Below are positions 51,271 to 61,129 of a DNA stretch of 64,000 nt, piece after piece. The translations under genes were made by a program, and so were the position numbers. Every line of letters starts with the position of its first letter. Position 1 is the stretch's first letter. Below the pieces are notes generated by a model that saw nothing but the letters and a program-made list of their open reading frames with translations, ran no database searches and was not told the origin of the DNA. Source of the DNA: Gammaproteobacteria bacterium (GTDB lineage: Bacteria > Pseudomonadota > Gammaproteobacteria > Steroidobacterales > Woeseiaceae); NCBI GenBank assembly GCA_009937615.1, contig JAACFB010000007.1, positions 30,445 to 94,444 of the forward strand. Reading direction: 5' to 3'.

Positions 51271-52614
51271 ATGATCCACCCTGCAGAACTTAAACTGCTG
51301 CGCGAGGCCCTCGCGACGCTGGCTGAGGGGTTCGAAGACCTTCCGGCGTTTACGCCGGAAATTGATACTGGCGCCGTGCATGCCGTGCTGCAGAGAGTTG
51401 CAGAACGCATGCAGGACAACTACCCGTATTTCCATCCGCAATACGCGGGCCAGATGCTCAAACCACCGCACGCCGTGGCGCGCATAGCCTACGCGATGGC
51501 ACTGTGGGTCAACCCCAATAACCATGCGCTTGACGGCGGTCGCGCCAGCTCCGCGCTCGAGAAAGAGTGCATCGTCGAGTTGGCGCGCATGTATGGCTGG
51601 GAAAACTCGCTGGGCCATCTTACAGGTGGCGGCACGATGGCAAACCTAGAAGCATTGTGGGTGGCAGGCCTGACCAATCCAGGCAAGAGAATCATCGCGT
51701 CTGAGCAGGCACATTACACCCACTCGCGACTCAGCTCGGTACTCAACCTGCCCTTTTCGTCAGTGGCGGTTGACGCGCACGGCCGTATGGAGCTCGTCGC
51801 GATCGAGGACCTGTTGCGTAATGGCGATGTCGGTACCATCGTCGCAACGATAGGCAATACAGGCTTTGGCAGTGTCGATCCACTGCCCGGCATCCTGGAG
51901 CTGGCCGAAAAGTACGGCGCGCGGGTCCATGCTGACGCCGCCTACGGCGGATACTTCGGATTGTCGAGTCAGATTCATGCCTCGACCCGGGCTGCGTACG
52001 ACTGCCTTACGCGGGTCGACTCCATCGTCGTGGATCCGCACAAGCACGGCTTGCAGCCCTATGGCTGCGGCTGCATCCTGTTTCGGGACCCCGACGTCGG
52101 GCGCTTCTACAAGCATGACTCGCCGTTCACCTATTTCAGCTCAGCCGAACTCCATCTCGGGGAAATAAGCCTGGAGTGTTCGCGTCCCGGGGCCTCTGCC
52201 GTCGCGCTATGGGCGACCCAGCAACTCTTCCCCCTGGTCACGGATGGGCAGTTCTCGCAGTGGCTCGATCAGTGTCTGCTCGCTGCGCGTACTCTTTGGG
52301 ACCGGTTGGATACCAGTGTTTATTACCGGCCTTTGATGCCGCCTGAACTCGATATCGTGGTCTATGCCGTCGACGCACCGGACATGGCAGAGGCAAGCCG
52401 GCGGGCCCGGCAGGTATTCGCGCTCGCCGCCGCGCAAAATTTGCATCTGGCGATGGTTGAGCTGCCCTCTGCACTCGTAAGCACCTATGTCCCCGAGATG
52501 GCGGTGAACACCGATACCGTAACGTGCCTGCGATCCGTTTTGATGAAGCCGGAGCACCGAGACTGGCTCGACGAGATCGCCAGAATACTCGAAACCGCAG
52601 GCGCCAGCCTGTAG
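51271..52614 (+). CDS. Group II PLP-dependent amino-acid decarboxylase
   Basis: The 447-residue product has the group II decarboxylase fold: TGGGTMANLEALW (phosphate loop), VHADAAYGGYF (PLP Asp) and VDPHKHGLQPYGCG with the Schiff-base Lys. It most resembles aspartate/aromatic-type decarboxylases, producing an amine such as beta-alanine or tyramine; the exact substrate cannot be assigned by eye. Confidence 0.9.
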   Translation: MIHPAELKLLREALATLAEGFEDLPAFTPEIDTGAVHAVLQRVAERMQDNYPYFHPQYAGQMLKPPHAVARIAYAMALWVNPNNHALDGGRASSALEKECIVELARMYGWENSLGHLTGGGTMANLEALWVAGLTNPGKRIIASEQAHYTHSRLSSVLNLPFSSVAVDAHGRMELVAIEDLLRNGDVGTIVATIGNTGFGSVDPLPGILELAEKYGARVHADAAYGGYFGLSSQIHASTRAAYDCLTRVDSIVVDPHKHGLQPYGCGCILFRDPDVGRFYKHDSPFTYFSSAELHLGEISLECSRPGASAVALWATQQLFPLVTDGQFSQWLDQCLLAARTLWDRLDTSVYYRPLMPPELDIVVYAVDAPDMAEASRRARQVFALAAAQNLHLAMVELPSALVSTYVPEMAVNTDTVTCLRSVLMKPEHRDWLDEIARILETAGASL

Positions 52615-52642
52615 AACAGCGTCGCCGGCCGTGGTCAGGCGG

Positions 52643-53047
52643 CTAAAAGCGAAGCATTCGGGTCAGAATGAATCCGAGGTAAAAACAGGCGAAGCCACCA
52701 AGCATCGTAGCCACGAGATAAGCGAATGACCCTAGCAACTCGTTACGTTGCAGCATCGTATGCAGCTCCATGACGAGTGCCGACAAGGTCGTAAAACTGC
52801 CGCAGAATCCGATCGCAAATAACAGCCGATACTGATCAGGAATGATTCCCGCATCGTTAAACCAGCTCGCACTGGCGACCAGCTGGGCGATGCCGCCGAT
52901 TGCGAGACAACCCAGCAGGTTAGCGCTCAGCGTTCCCCAGGGAAACGCGACATCGCGCTGCAGAAACACGTTCAATCCAAACCTCGCCATCGCCCCCAGC
53001 GCTCCACCTACCGCCACGAACAGATATGACAGCGCAACGACTTTCAT
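52643..53047 (-). CDS. crcB: CrcB fluoride ion channel
   Basis: CrcB (Fluc) exports fluoride. The 134-residue product has four membrane helices and the signatures GGALGAMARFGLN and GFCGSFTTLSALVMEL. It is four bases downstream of the nitronate monooxygenase gene. No fluoride riboswitch is seen upstream. Confidence 0.95.
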   Translation of the reverse strand: MKVVALSYLFVAVGGALGAMARFGLNVFLQRDVAFPWGTLSANLLGCLAIGGIAQLVASASWFNDAGIIPDQYRLLFAIGFCGSFTTLSALVMELHTMLQRNELLGSFAYLVATMLGGFACFYLGFILTRMLRF

Positions 53048-53050
53048 GAC

Positions 53051-54016
53051 TCAGCTGATACCCAGCCGCTCTCGAGTGGCCTCATATTCCTGCTGCATCT
53101 GCAAAATCAGATCGCGAGCAGGCAGGATCTCGTCGATGCTTCCCACACCCTGACCGGCGCTCCATATGTCGCGCCAGGCTTTCGCCACGTTGTCGTCCCG
53201 CTTCGCGAAGTTCATCTTGTCTTTACTGCCCTCCGGAAGGTTATCGGGATCAAACCCGGCATTGGCGACGCTATGTTTCAGATAGTTTCCGGGCACCCCG
53301 GAGAAAAGGGATGAATAGACGATGTCTGCGGCTTTGTCCTCCACCAGCATATCTTTGTAGCCTGGGAGCGCATTTGCCTCGTCTGTCGCGATGAAGCGGG
53401 TGCCGACATATGCGAGGTCAGCACCAATTGCCTGCGCCGCAAGGATATCGCCGCCATTCGACATGCAGCCGGAGAGAACGATTACGCCGTCGAACTCGCG
53501 TCGTATTTCCTTGACGAGCGCAAACGGGCTCAGCGTGCCGGCGTGGCCACCGGCCCCGGCGCAAACGGCGATGATGCCGTCGACACCCTGCTCGATGGCC
53601 TTGCGCGCATGCCGAAGGCTGATGACGTCGTGAAATACGAGGCCGCCATACCCGTGCACGGCCTTCACAATGTCATCTGGCGGTCGCAAGCTCGTAATGA
53701 TGATTGGCACTTCGTGTTTGATGCAGGTCTCCATGTCCGCAAAGACCCGACTGTTACTCTGGTGAACGATCTGATTCACGGCAAACGGGGCAACCGGTTC
53801 ATCAGGGTGCTCCTCGGCATACCCACCGAGCTCGCCCTTTATCTCCCGGATCCAGTCGTCAAGTTGTTCCTGGGGTCGTGCGTTAAGAGCCGGAAACGAG
53901 CCGACAACGCCGGCCGTGCACTGTGCAATGACCAGCTTCGGTATTGAGACAATGAACATCGGGGCGCCAATCAGTGGCAGGCGCAGCCGGCCTTCAAATA
54001 ATTTGGGCAGGGCCAC
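53051..54016 (-). CDS. Nitronate monooxygenase family protein
   Basis: This FMN enzyme oxidises nitronates such as propionate-3-nitronate. The 321-residue TIM-barrel has LIGAPMFIVS, GVDGIIAVCAGAGGHAG with the catalytic His, and a GGDILAAQAIGADLAYVGTRF phosphate-binding loop. It is the upstream partner of crcB and 18 bases downstream of a thioesterase gene. Confidence 0.9.
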   Translation of the reverse strand: MALPKLFEGRLRLPLIGAPMFIVSIPKLVIAQCTAGVVGSFPALNARPQEQLDDWIREIKGELGGYAEEHPDEPVAPFAVNQIVHQSNSRVFADMETCIKHEVPIIITSLRPPDDIVKAVHGYGGLVFHDVISLRHARKAIEQGVDGIIAVCAGAGGHAGTLSPFALVKEIRREFDGVIVLSGCMSNGGDILAAQAIGADLAYVGTRFIATDEANALPGYKDMLVEDKAADIVYSSLFSGVPGNYLKHSVANAGFDPDNLPEGSKDKMNFAKRDDNVAKAWRDIWSAGQGVGSIDEILPARDLILQMQQEYEATRERLGIS

Positions 54017-54034
54017 TACATTATTCTCCCGATC

Positions 54035-54442
54035 TTATTGGAGTTGTTCGAGCATGAACGTCGATACACAGTCGGCCACCAGTACGTCATCGGTGGCGCG
54101 ACGCACTTCGCCCCTCAGTATGACGAGCCGCCGCCGTTCGCTTTCGATCCAGCCTTTCAGTTTGAGCGGGTCATTCACCTTGGCGATTTGCCGGTAGCGA
54201 ACCTCGCAGCGCGCCGTATGTGCTTTACGGCCTTGCTTATAGAGCACGTTGGCCGTCACGTCATCGAGCGCTGTGTAAATGATTCCGCCGTGGACAGTAT
54301 TATCGAAGCCTACGTGATGCTCGCCGGGCGTAAACTCTGCACTGCAAACCTCGCCGTCAAAATGGAAATGTATCCTGAGACCGATCGGATTCTCAGGTCC
54401 ACAGGCAAAGCACATCGTTGCCGCTTCGATCTCGTTCGCCAC
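54035..54442 (-). CDS. PaaI-family hotdog thioesterase
   Basis: The 135-residue hotdog-fold protein carries NTVHGGIIYTALDDVTA, the PaaI active-site loop with Asp in the following helix. It probably hydrolyses acyl-CoA or acyl-ACP esters. A CFACGPENPIGL N-terminal motif with two cysteines is typical of this subfamily. It lies ten bases after ccmI and may be co-transcribed with the ccm operon. Confidence 0.88.
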   Translation of the reverse strand: MANEIEAATMCFACGPENPIGLRIHFHFDGEVCSAEFTPGEHHVGFDNTVHGGIIYTALDDVTANVLYKQGRKAHTARCEVRYRQIAKVNDPLKLKGWIESERRRLVILRGEVRRATDDVLVADCVSTFMLEQLQ

Positions 54443-54451
54443 GAAAAATAC

Positions 54452-55465
54452 TCAGGGAACCTGTTCGTCTATGACAAGCACGACGCTCGAGTTCTCGGCC
54501 GGTCTTACGCGCTGAACGCCAAACCAGTCACCCGATTGCTGCGTCGGCTGCCCGGACAGCGACACTCTTGCGATCAGTTCTATTTCAGCAAACCCTGACA
54601 ACTCGCGCCCGGCAACCATCGAATCCCCGTCGCCCAGATCGATAGTAACGGGAAATTCAGACAGCCGCCTGCGACTTACGGCGATCGGCGGTGATGGCTG
54701 CCCAGGATCCCTCGCAATCACAAAGACGACAGCCTCCGAGGGCAGCGACTGAGCCGCTGCAGCCGATACTGAAACGGCGGCCGACACGATGACATCCGAC
54801 CGGTCGCCGGGTGTTTGCGGCGCTGCCCCGACGATGGCCGCTGGGGGCTCGCCGCGCCATTCAGCAATACGCTGTCGCAGCAGCTGCTCAATTTCCTGTG
54901 GCGGACTCAGTCCCAGCAGAATCTCCCAACGATCAGCTGCGAGTTCTTTATTCCCCCGGTTAAACGCGCCAATACCGCCATAAAAGAGCGCCGTGGCGTT
55001 GTTTGGTTCGATCGCAAGTGCGCTCTCGAAAAGCGCAGAGGTCTGGCCCTCGATGCGGCTATTGTCCCGAGCCAGTATCGCTTCGCCGAGTTCGACGAGA
55101 GTTTCCGCACTCTGCGACGACTCAAGCTTCACAGCCCGATCATACGCATCGGCCGCAGCCGCATAATTGCGAACGGACATGTACGATCTTCCGAGCATCT
55201 TCCAACCGGCTAAATCGTCCGGGTTGTCCTCGAGCCGTGCCGCGAGGCCGTCAATCATTTCGTCCATAGTATGCGCGTCAGCCGGGCCACCAGACGGCAG
55301 ATCCGGGCTGCCCTGCTGCGCGTAAAGACCCGCCGACATGGCCGCAATCGCGGCGATAGACAAGACCATGGTTGCCGTGACACGTTTTTGCCGCGAATAA
55401 AGCGGCCACGCAACGAATAACACGGCCACAAGAACCATTACCGCCAATGGCACCCAGATCGACAC
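54452..55465 (-). CDS. ccmI: Cytochrome c maturation protein CcmI
   Basis: CcmI is the apocytochrome chaperone of heme lyase. The track start lies inside ccmH; the GTG at 55465, five bases after the ccmH stop, begins VSIWVPLAVMVLVAVLFVAWPLY. The 337-residue product has two N-terminal membrane helices and a periplasmic TPR domain (MLGRSYMSVRNYAAAADAYDRAV). It is the last gene of the ccm set. Confidence 0.9.
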   Translation of the reverse strand: MSIWVPLAVMVLVAVLFVAWPLYSRQKRVTATMVLSIAAIAAMSAGLYAQQGSPDLPSGGPADAHTMDEMIDGLAARLEDNPDDLAGWKMLGRSYMSVRNYAAAADAYDRAVKLESSQSAETLVELGEAILARDNSRIEGQTSALFESALAIEPNNATALFYGGIGAFNRGNKELAADRWEILLGLSPPQEIEQLLRQRIAEWRGEPPAAIVGAAPQTPGDRSDVIVSAAVSVSAAAAQSLPSEAVVFVIARDPGQPSPPIAVSRRRLSEFPVTIDLGDGDSMVAGRELSGFAEIELIARVSLSGQPTQQSGDWFGVQRVRPAENSSVVLVIDEQVP

Positions 55466-55469
55466 CCGG

Positions 55470-55904
55470 TCAGCCCCCTTCCAAGCTATCGTCATCCAAT
55501 GGCATGGCCATTCGACGCGAGATAACCCGCCACAAAACTGTCGCCCCGCCCAGCAGGAGCAGTACGGGTGCAAGCCAGAGAACAAGAGTTTTGCCGGTCA
55601 GTCGGGGTCTATACAGCGCAAATTCCCCGTACCGTGTGACGAGGAATTCTGCGATTTCCTCATCGCTCAAGCCTTCATCGAGCATTCGGCGGATCTCGCG
55701 TCGTAAGTCGCCTGCGAGGAACGCGTTCGAGTCCTTGATCGTCTGGTTCTGACACTTGAGGCACCGAACCTCGGCAATAATTTTCTCGTAGCGCGCTTGC
55801 AGTTCGGGATCATCGAAGGCCTGGCCCGTGTCGATCGCATTAGACACCGGCGCGACGGCCAGCATGGACATCAGCATTACTATCAGTGAAATTCTCACCC
55901 TCAT
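55470..55904 (-). CDS. ccmH: Cytochrome c maturation protein CcmH
   Basis: CcmH reduces apocytochrome c for heme ligation. The 144-residue product has a signal peptide, the redox motif VRCLKCQNQTI (LRCxxCQ family signature) and a C-terminal membrane helix. It overlaps ccmG by four bases. Confidence 0.96.
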   Translation of the reverse strand: MRVRISLIVMLMSMLAVAPVSNAIDTGQAFDDPELQARYEKIIAEVRCLKCQNQTIKDSNAFLAGDLRREIRRMLDEGLSDEEIAEFLVTRYGEFALYRPRLTGKTLVLWLAPVLLLLGGATVLWRVISRRMAMPLDDDSLEGG

Positions 55905-56431
55905 TGGACAACTCCAGCGGCGCGTATCAGCGGCACGAAATCACGCTCCCATATCTCGCGTGTCAGCGGTGCGATGTGCTTGTGTACCACAATGCCGTTT
56001 GCGTCAATCAAAAAGGTCTCCGGCGCTCCGTAGACACCCCAGTCAATGCCTACACGGCCCTCCTCGTCGAATGCAGATGCAACGTACGGATTGCCCAGTA
56101 CTTCGAGCCAGCGTGTGGCTTCCGGTCGGTTGTCTCTCCAGTTGAGGCCATAAATGGGCAGCACAGCTTCTCTGGCGAGCTGCAGCAGGAAATCATGCTC
56201 CTGGCGGCATCCCGGGCACCAGGTTGCCCAGACGTTGAGCAGAGTCATCTGATTGTCGAAGTCTTTCGAACCAACCGTCCTGGCGGGATCCAGCAGTGAC
56301 GGCAACTCGAACTGAGGCGCCGCCTGCTGCAACAGTGGTGACGGCAGCTCCCTCGGATCGCGAGTCAAGCCGATCATCAGCACGGGTATCAGGATCGCGA
56401 ACGCGACCAGTGGCACCAGGTATCGCGTCAT
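55901..56431 (-). CDS. ccmG: Thiol:disulfide interchange protein CcmG/DsbE
   Basis: CcmG keeps apocytochrome and CcmH cysteines reduced. The 176-residue membrane-anchored thioredoxin has one N-terminal helix, the site WATWCPGC and a YGAPETFLIDA cis-Pro loop. It overlaps ccmF by one base and ccmH by four. Confidence 0.96.
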   Translation of the reverse strand: MTRYLVPLVAFAILIPVLMIGLTRDPRELPSPLLQQAAPQFELPSLLDPARTVGSKDFDNQMTLLNVWATWCPGCRQEHDFLLQLAREAVLPIYGLNWRDNRPEATRWLEVLGNPYVASAFDEEGRVGIDWGVYGAPETFLIDANGIVVHKHIAPLTREIWERDFVPLIRAAGVVQ

Positions 56432-58392
56432 CAGGCTGTCTTCGCAACCTCTGATGTTGCGGGGCGTGTCGCACGGGCCGTCATCCGGTAGCGGCGATCC
56501 GTCGTTGCAATCAATCCGCCGATCGCCATGACGAGCGCACCAAGCCAGATAAAGCGAATCATTGGTTTGTACTGAATGCGAACGCTCCAGGTGTCATTAC
56601 CCAGTTGATCACCAAGCGCGACAAACAGGTCCCGGTTCCATAGTGCGAGTATTCCCGCCTCCGTCATCCAGCTTTGCTGCACAAGGTATTGCCGCTTCTG
56701 TGGCCGCACCGTACCGACATACTCACCGTCCTTGCGAATTTCGACAAGCCCCTCGATGGCACTGTAATTGGGTCCCTCGACATCACGAAGCTCACGCATC
56801 TCAAATTGATAGCCGGCAACTTCGATCGAATTTCCCGGACGCAGAGCCTGGTCGGATTCGATATTGAATGCCGACACTACAGTGACGCCAAGCACGAACA
56901 TGCCGAGCCCCGAATGTGCGACCGACATACCGAGCATCGACCGTGACATCGCAGGCGCACCCGCAGACCGGCGCAATGACCGCACTGGATCGATCAGAGA
57001 AACGGCGAGTATCCAGACCGACGCAATAACGCCGACGCTGACAAGCAGGCCGAAGCGACCGTAGAAAATACCGGGGATGCCGATGCCGGCAATCACGGCA
57101 ATAAGGGCCGGCCACTTCAGCGTCGAGAACAGCGTCCCGAAATCCTGGCTGCGCCATGCCGTTCGCATGCCAACGCCGATGAGCAGGACGAGGGGAATCA
57201 TGGGTATCGCAAAAGCAACCTCGAACCAGGGCGGCCCGACCGAAATTTTCCCGGCATTAAAAACCTCAACGACGAGCGGAGCCAGCGTGCCGATAAAAAC
57301 AAGCGCCGCGGCAACCACCAGCAGCACGTTATTCAGCAGCAAAAAAGTTTCCCGCGACAGGGGTTTGAAGCCGGCGGTCGAATCGAGTGCCGGCGCCCGC
57401 CATGCGTACAGCGCGAGCGCACCAATAATGACCACGGCGAGAAATGCGAGGATAAAGAATCCCCGCTCCGGATCCGTCGCAAATGCATGCACCGACACGA
57501 GAATTCCGGATCTCACCAGGAATGTTCCGAGGAGGCTCAACGAAAATGCCGAAATCGCAAGCAGCAAGGTCCAGCTTTTGAACAATCCCCGCTTTTCGGT
57601 TACGGCGAGTGAATGGATCAGCGCGGTACCAATAAGCCAAGGCATGAAGGATGCGTTTTCAACAGGATCCCAGAACCACCAGCCACCCCAGCCCAGCTCG
57701 TAATAAGCCCACCAGCTCCCCAACGCAATGCCGACGGTCAGAAACATCCAGGCCGCGGTCGTCCAGGGTCGCGTCCAGCGCGCCCACTTTTGATCGAGGT
57801 TGCCGCTAAGCATCGCCGCAATCGCAAATGCGAACGCAACTGAAAAGCCCACGTAACCCGCATACAGGATCGGTGGGTGCATCGCGAGCCCGGGATCCTG
57901 AAGCAGTGGGTTCAGATCGGCGCCGTCGGCAGGCGCCGGCGACAGCCGCATGAAAGGATTGGACGTCAGCAACGTGAACAGCAGGAAACCGCTGGACAAA
58001 AGGCCGAGTACACCAACCACGCGAGCGGCAAACGCCTCCGGCAAATCGTGGCTGAAACGGCCGACGGCGACGGTCCAGGCCGCTAACAGCAGGACCCAAA
58101 GCAGCAGGGAACCCTCGTGTGCACCCCAGACTGCGGAAATCTTGTAGATCGTGGGCAATGCCAGCTGCGAGTGAGATGCGACGTACGCCACTGAGAAGTC
58201 ACTTTGCACGAATGCCCAGGTCAGGGCGCCAAAGGCAAAGGCCACGAAAATGAGCTGGCCGGACGCCGCCGTCCTCGCGACAGCCATCATTGCCGCATCG
58301 TTACGATGGGCGCCGACGAGTGGCAAAATACCCTGGCAGAGCGCGAGAGACAGCGCCAGGATCAGCGCAAAGTGTCCAATCTCAGGAATCAC
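56431..58392 (-). CDS. ccmF: Heme lyase CcmF
   Basis: CcmF is the large integral-membrane subunit of holocytochrome c synthase. The 653-residue protein has about 15 membrane helices and the tryptophan-rich WWD heme-handling motif WGGWWFWDPVENASFMPW. Four-base overlap with ccmE shows coupled translation. Confidence 0.97.
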   Translation of the reverse strand: MIPEIGHFALILALSLALCQGILPLVGAHRNDAAMMAVARTAASGQLIFVAFAFGALTWAFVQSDFSVAYVASHSQLALPTIYKISAVWGAHEGSLLLWVLLLAAWTVAVGRFSHDLPEAFAARVVGVLGLLSSGFLLFTLLTSNPFMRLSPAPADGADLNPLLQDPGLAMHPPILYAGYVGFSVAFAFAIAAMLSGNLDQKWARWTRPWTTAAWMFLTVGIALGSWWAYYELGWGGWWFWDPVENASFMPWLIGTALIHSLAVTEKRGLFKSWTLLLAISAFSLSLLGTFLVRSGILVSVHAFATDPERGFFILAFLAVVIIGALALYAWRAPALDSTAGFKPLSRETFLLLNNVLLVVAAALVFIGTLAPLVVEVFNAGKISVGPPWFEVAFAIPMIPLVLLIGVGMRTAWRSQDFGTLFSTLKWPALIAVIAGIGIPGIFYGRFGLLVSVGVIASVWILAVSLIDPVRSLRRSAGAPAMSRSMLGMSVAHSGLGMFVLGVTVVSAFNIESDQALRPGNSIEVAGYQFEMRELRDVEGPNYSAIEGLVEIRKDGEYVGTVRPQKRQYLVQQSWMTEAGILALWNRDLFVALGDQLGNDTWSVRIQYKPMIRFIWLGALVMAIGGLIATTDRRYRMTARATRPATSEVAKTA

Positions 58393-58856
58393 TGCGGCTC
58401 ACACTCTGTGCTGTAGTCAGCGAGCGATGCTGTCTGCTGGTCAACGTGCGTTGCGAGCGATTCCGCAACCTCCGGCGCCATGTAATTCTCATCATGTTTT
58501 GCCAGTATTGTATCAGCCTCGAATACGCCGGCGTCACCCATGCGGCCATGGGCGACCACACCCTGACCTTCCCGAAACAAATCGGGCCGAACGCCCGTGT
58601 AACGCACTGACATGACGCAGCGCAGGTCGGTGACTTCGAACGTCGCATCCAGGCCATCGATTTCCAGGCTGTCCTCTACGACGAAACCGCCAACCCTGAA
58701 ATTTCGCTCCTCCGGATACTCGCCGGCGATGACCTCCGAAACGCTGATGAAAAACATCATGTTGTCCTGCAGCGCACGCAGAGTGAGTGCGGTCGCCAGC
58801 ACAATACCGGCCGTAGTAAGGCCGACTGCAAGCATTCGTTGATGCCGAGGTGTCAT
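58389..58856 (-). CDS. ccmE: Heme chaperone CcmE
   Basis: CcmE carries heme covalently on a histidine from CcmABCD to CcmF. The 155-residue protein has an N-terminal membrane anchor, an OB-fold and the C-terminal heme-attachment stretch LAKHDENYMAPEVA, whose His is the ligand. Its ATG overlaps the ccmD stop. Confidence 0.96.
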   Translation of the reverse strand: MTPRHQRMLAVGLTTAGIVLATALTLRALQDNMMFFISVSEVIAGEYPEERNFRVGGFVVEDSLEIDGLDATFEVTDLRCVMSVRYTGVRPDLFREGQGVVAHGRMGDAGVFEADTILAKHDENYMAPEVAESLATHVDQQTASLADYSTECEPQ

Positions 58857-59017
58857 CCGTTGTCTCCGAGCGCTTTAACGCGTACTTCGATATCTCTGTA
58901 GACCTGCCGATGACGCGCCCGTGCGCGCCACTCGCAAATCGCGATCACTATGGCTGTTAATACGAAACAGCTCCATACGTAGGCGCCGTAACCGCCCATC
59001 GACAGTAATTCCATCAT
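58853..59017 (-). CDS. ccmD: Heme exporter small subunit CcmD
   Basis: CcmD stabilises the CcmABC-CcmE complex. The 54-residue product (MMELLSMGGYGAYVWSCFVL...) has one membrane helix (about residues 10-28) and a basic tail RARARHRQVY. It is too short for the ORF track. The frame overlaps ccmC upstream and ccmE downstream, both by ATGA, exactly where ccmD is expected. Confidence 0.94.
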   Translation of the reverse strand: MMELLSMGGYGAYVWSCFVLTAIVIAICEWRARARHRQVYRDIEVRVKALGDNG

Positions 59018-59769
59018 TTCTTCTCTACCGCTGACGACAGCACGAGGTGCCGTACCCAGCGGGTACGGCGTTCCCGGTACAAGACCTCAGTCCTTACACG
59101 GCGCAACAATAGCGCACCAAAAATGAGGGTAAAACCCAGGATCATAGCAAGCAGCGGATACAACATCGCCGCATCCATGGCCGGGCCGCCTTTTTTCATC
59201 AGCGTCGGCCCCTGGTGCAGCGAACTCCACCACTCGACCGAAAAATGTATGATCGGGACGTTCACCGCACCGACGAGGGCGAGCACGGCACTCGCACGAT
59301 CGGCCTTTGCCGTATCGTCAATCGCCCCGCGAAGCGCCATGTATCCGAAATATAGAAACAGCATCACCAGTTCCGAGGTTAGCCGGGGATCTCCCCATTC
59401 CCACCAGGTTCCCCACATTGGACGGCCCCATATCGAGCCGGTTGCGAGCGCGAGAAACGTGAACCACGCACCGATGGGAGCCGCTGCAGCGGCGACCGCA
59501 TGTGCAAGCTTCAGGCGCCATATCAGGCCGATGCCGGCGCTGATCGCCATGATCGAATAAGCCATCAACGACAAGTAGGCCGACGGCACGTGCACGTAGA
59601 TGATGCGGAACGCGTCGCCCTGCTGGTAATCGGGTGGCGCAAGCAACAGCCCCCCGTACAGACCGTAGAAGATCAAAATCAGCCCCGGCAAGAAGAACCA
59701 GGGAATGATCTTTGCGGCCAGGCCATAAAAGTGCGGCGGTGAGGCCAGCTTATGAATGAATTTCCACAT
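59014..59769 (-). CDS. ccmC: Heme exporter/handling protein CcmC
   Basis: CcmC delivers heme to CcmE. The 251-residue protein has six membrane helices and the WWD motif MWGTWWEWGDPRLTSEL. It sits between ccmB (11 bases upstream) and ccmD. Confidence 0.97.
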   Translation of the reverse strand: MWKFIHKLASPPHFYGLAAKIIPWFFLPGLILIFYGLYGGLLLAPPDYQQGDAFRIIYVHVPSAYLSLMAYSIMAISAGIGLIWRLKLAHAVAAAAAPIGAWFTFLALATGSIWGRPMWGTWWEWGDPRLTSELVMLFLYFGYMALRGAIDDTAKADRASAVLALVGAVNVPIIHFSVEWWSSLHQGPTLMKKGGPAMDAAMLYPLLAMILGFTLIFGALLLRRVRTEVLYRERRTRWVRHLVLSSAVEKK

Positions 59770-59780
59770 CGGGTCGGATT

Positions 59781-60479
59781 CTACTCGTTACTGATACGTA
59801 ATGCGGCTGCGATTGCAAAGGGCGCCAGTGACACAATTAGCACAGCATAGGCCGCGAGAAAATACAGGCCCCCGGCCACAACGTCGCCGGCAGCCGCGAG
59901 TGAAACGGTTCTGGCACCAAAGATCAACAAGGGCATCGCGAGCGGCAGGATCAGCAAACTCAATAACGCCGTACCCCGATGCAGACCAACCGTCAGCGCC
60001 GCACCGATTGAACCGAGCAGGCTGAGGCTGATCGTTCCGAGCAGGAGTGTCAGCATAAGGACCCCCATGACGGACGCAGGCATTCGAAACGTCATACCCA
60101 GGATCGGAGCAACAATTACAAGCGGCAGGCCGCTGGTTAACCAATGTGCAATAGTCTTACCGAGCGACAGCGCGGCAAGAGGAACCGGACTTACGAGCAT
60201 CTGCTCGAGACTGCCGTCTTCGAAGTCCGAAACGAACAGACTGTTCAGCGACAGTAACATCGCCAGTAAAGCAGCAACCCACAGCACGCCCGGGCCGCTG
60301 AATTCCAGCTGCTCCGCACTGGGGCCGACCGCCAGCGGAAACAATGTCGCAACCATCGCGAAAAAAAACAGCGGATTCAGTACGTCGCCCGGGCGTTTCC
60401 ACGCGAGAAACAAATCGCGTTTCGCAACGGCCATCATTCCGCGGCCGAGGCCCGGCATTTCTGGTTGGTTGTCAGTCAT
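59781..60479 (-). CDS. ccmB: Heme exporter membrane subunit CcmB
   Basis: CcmB is the ABC-type membrane partner of CcmA. The 232-residue product has six membrane helices and the FEDGSLEQMLVSPVPL loop typical of CcmB. Its start overlaps ccmA by four bases. Confidence 0.95.
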   Translation of the reverse strand: MTDNQPEMPGLGRGMMAVAKRDLFLAWKRPGDVLNPLFFFAMVATLFPLAVGPSAEQLEFSGPGVLWVAALLAMLLSLNSLFVSDFEDGSLEQMLVSPVPLAALSLGKTIAHWLTSGLPLVIVAPILGMTFRMPASVMGVLMLTLLLGTISLSLLGSIGAALTVGLHRGTALLSLLILPLAMPLLIFGARTVSLAAAGDVVAGGLYFLAAYAVLIVSLAPFAIAAALRISNE

Positions 60480-61090
60480 TGGAGCTGAATCGTGTGTACC
60501 GGAAAATCGATTTGAATATCCTGATGGGCTGCCATGATAACCATTCCGCCGCGAGCCAGGTGCTCACTGACCAGCGTCATCACAAGCGACCGGCCCTCGC
60601 GGTCCAGGTTGGTGACCGGCTCATCCATCATCCAGAGGGTGGCCGCCGACATCAACATCCGCGCCAACGCTACTCGCCGCTGCTGCCCCGCCGACAAGGA
60701 CCGCACCGGCAGTCGTTTCAGCCGGTTGATATTGAGGCGAGTCAATATGTCGTCGAGATCGTGACGGGAGTCCCGGCGTAGCGCCGATTCGAAGCGCAGA
60801 TTCTCGACCAGCGACAGGTCGGCCTTGAATCCGACCCGGTGCGCCATCCAGACCAATTCGTTGTTAAAGACCTGCCGTTGCCGGCGAACCGGCTGTTCAT
60901 CCCAGTAGATTTCACCGGTCTCGAGCTCGATCAGGCCCGCAATTGCGCGTATCAGGCTCGTCTTGCCGCTGCCGTTGCAGCCCTCGAGCAGCAGCAATTC
61001 ACCCGGGTTCAGGGCGAAGCTCAGGTTTTCAAAAAGGCATCGCTCACCCCGGAACAGCGTCAGGGAGTCTGCCGTTAACTTTGCCGTCAA
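60476..61090 (-). CDS. ccmA: Heme exporter ATP-binding protein CcmA
   Basis: CcmA is the ATPase that drives release of holo-CcmE. The 204-residue product has Walker A EGCNGSGKTS, signature LSAGQQRRVALARM and Walker B LWMMDEPVTNLD. The start codon is TTG, supported by GAGG seven bases upstream. It heads the ccmABCDEFGHI operon. Confidence 0.95.
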   Translation of the reverse strand: MTAKLTADSLTLFRGERCLFENLSFALNPGELLLLEGCNGSGKTSLIRAIAGLIELETGEIYWDEQPVRRQRQVFNNELVWMAHRVGFKADLSLVENLRFESALRRDSRHDLDDILTRLNINRLKRLPVRSLSAGQQRRVALARMLMSAATLWMMDEPVTNLDREGRSLVMTLVSEHLARGGMVIMAAHQDIQIDFPVHTIQLQ

Positions 61091-61129
61091 GGCTTTACAC
61101 CTCGTCCGAAAAGACTCATAATCCGGTCC

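Noticed and set aside
52643-53047. Fluoride riboswitch controlling crcB
   Set aside because: crcB follows another gene by four bases, and I found no riboswitch-like leader there or at the head of the operon.
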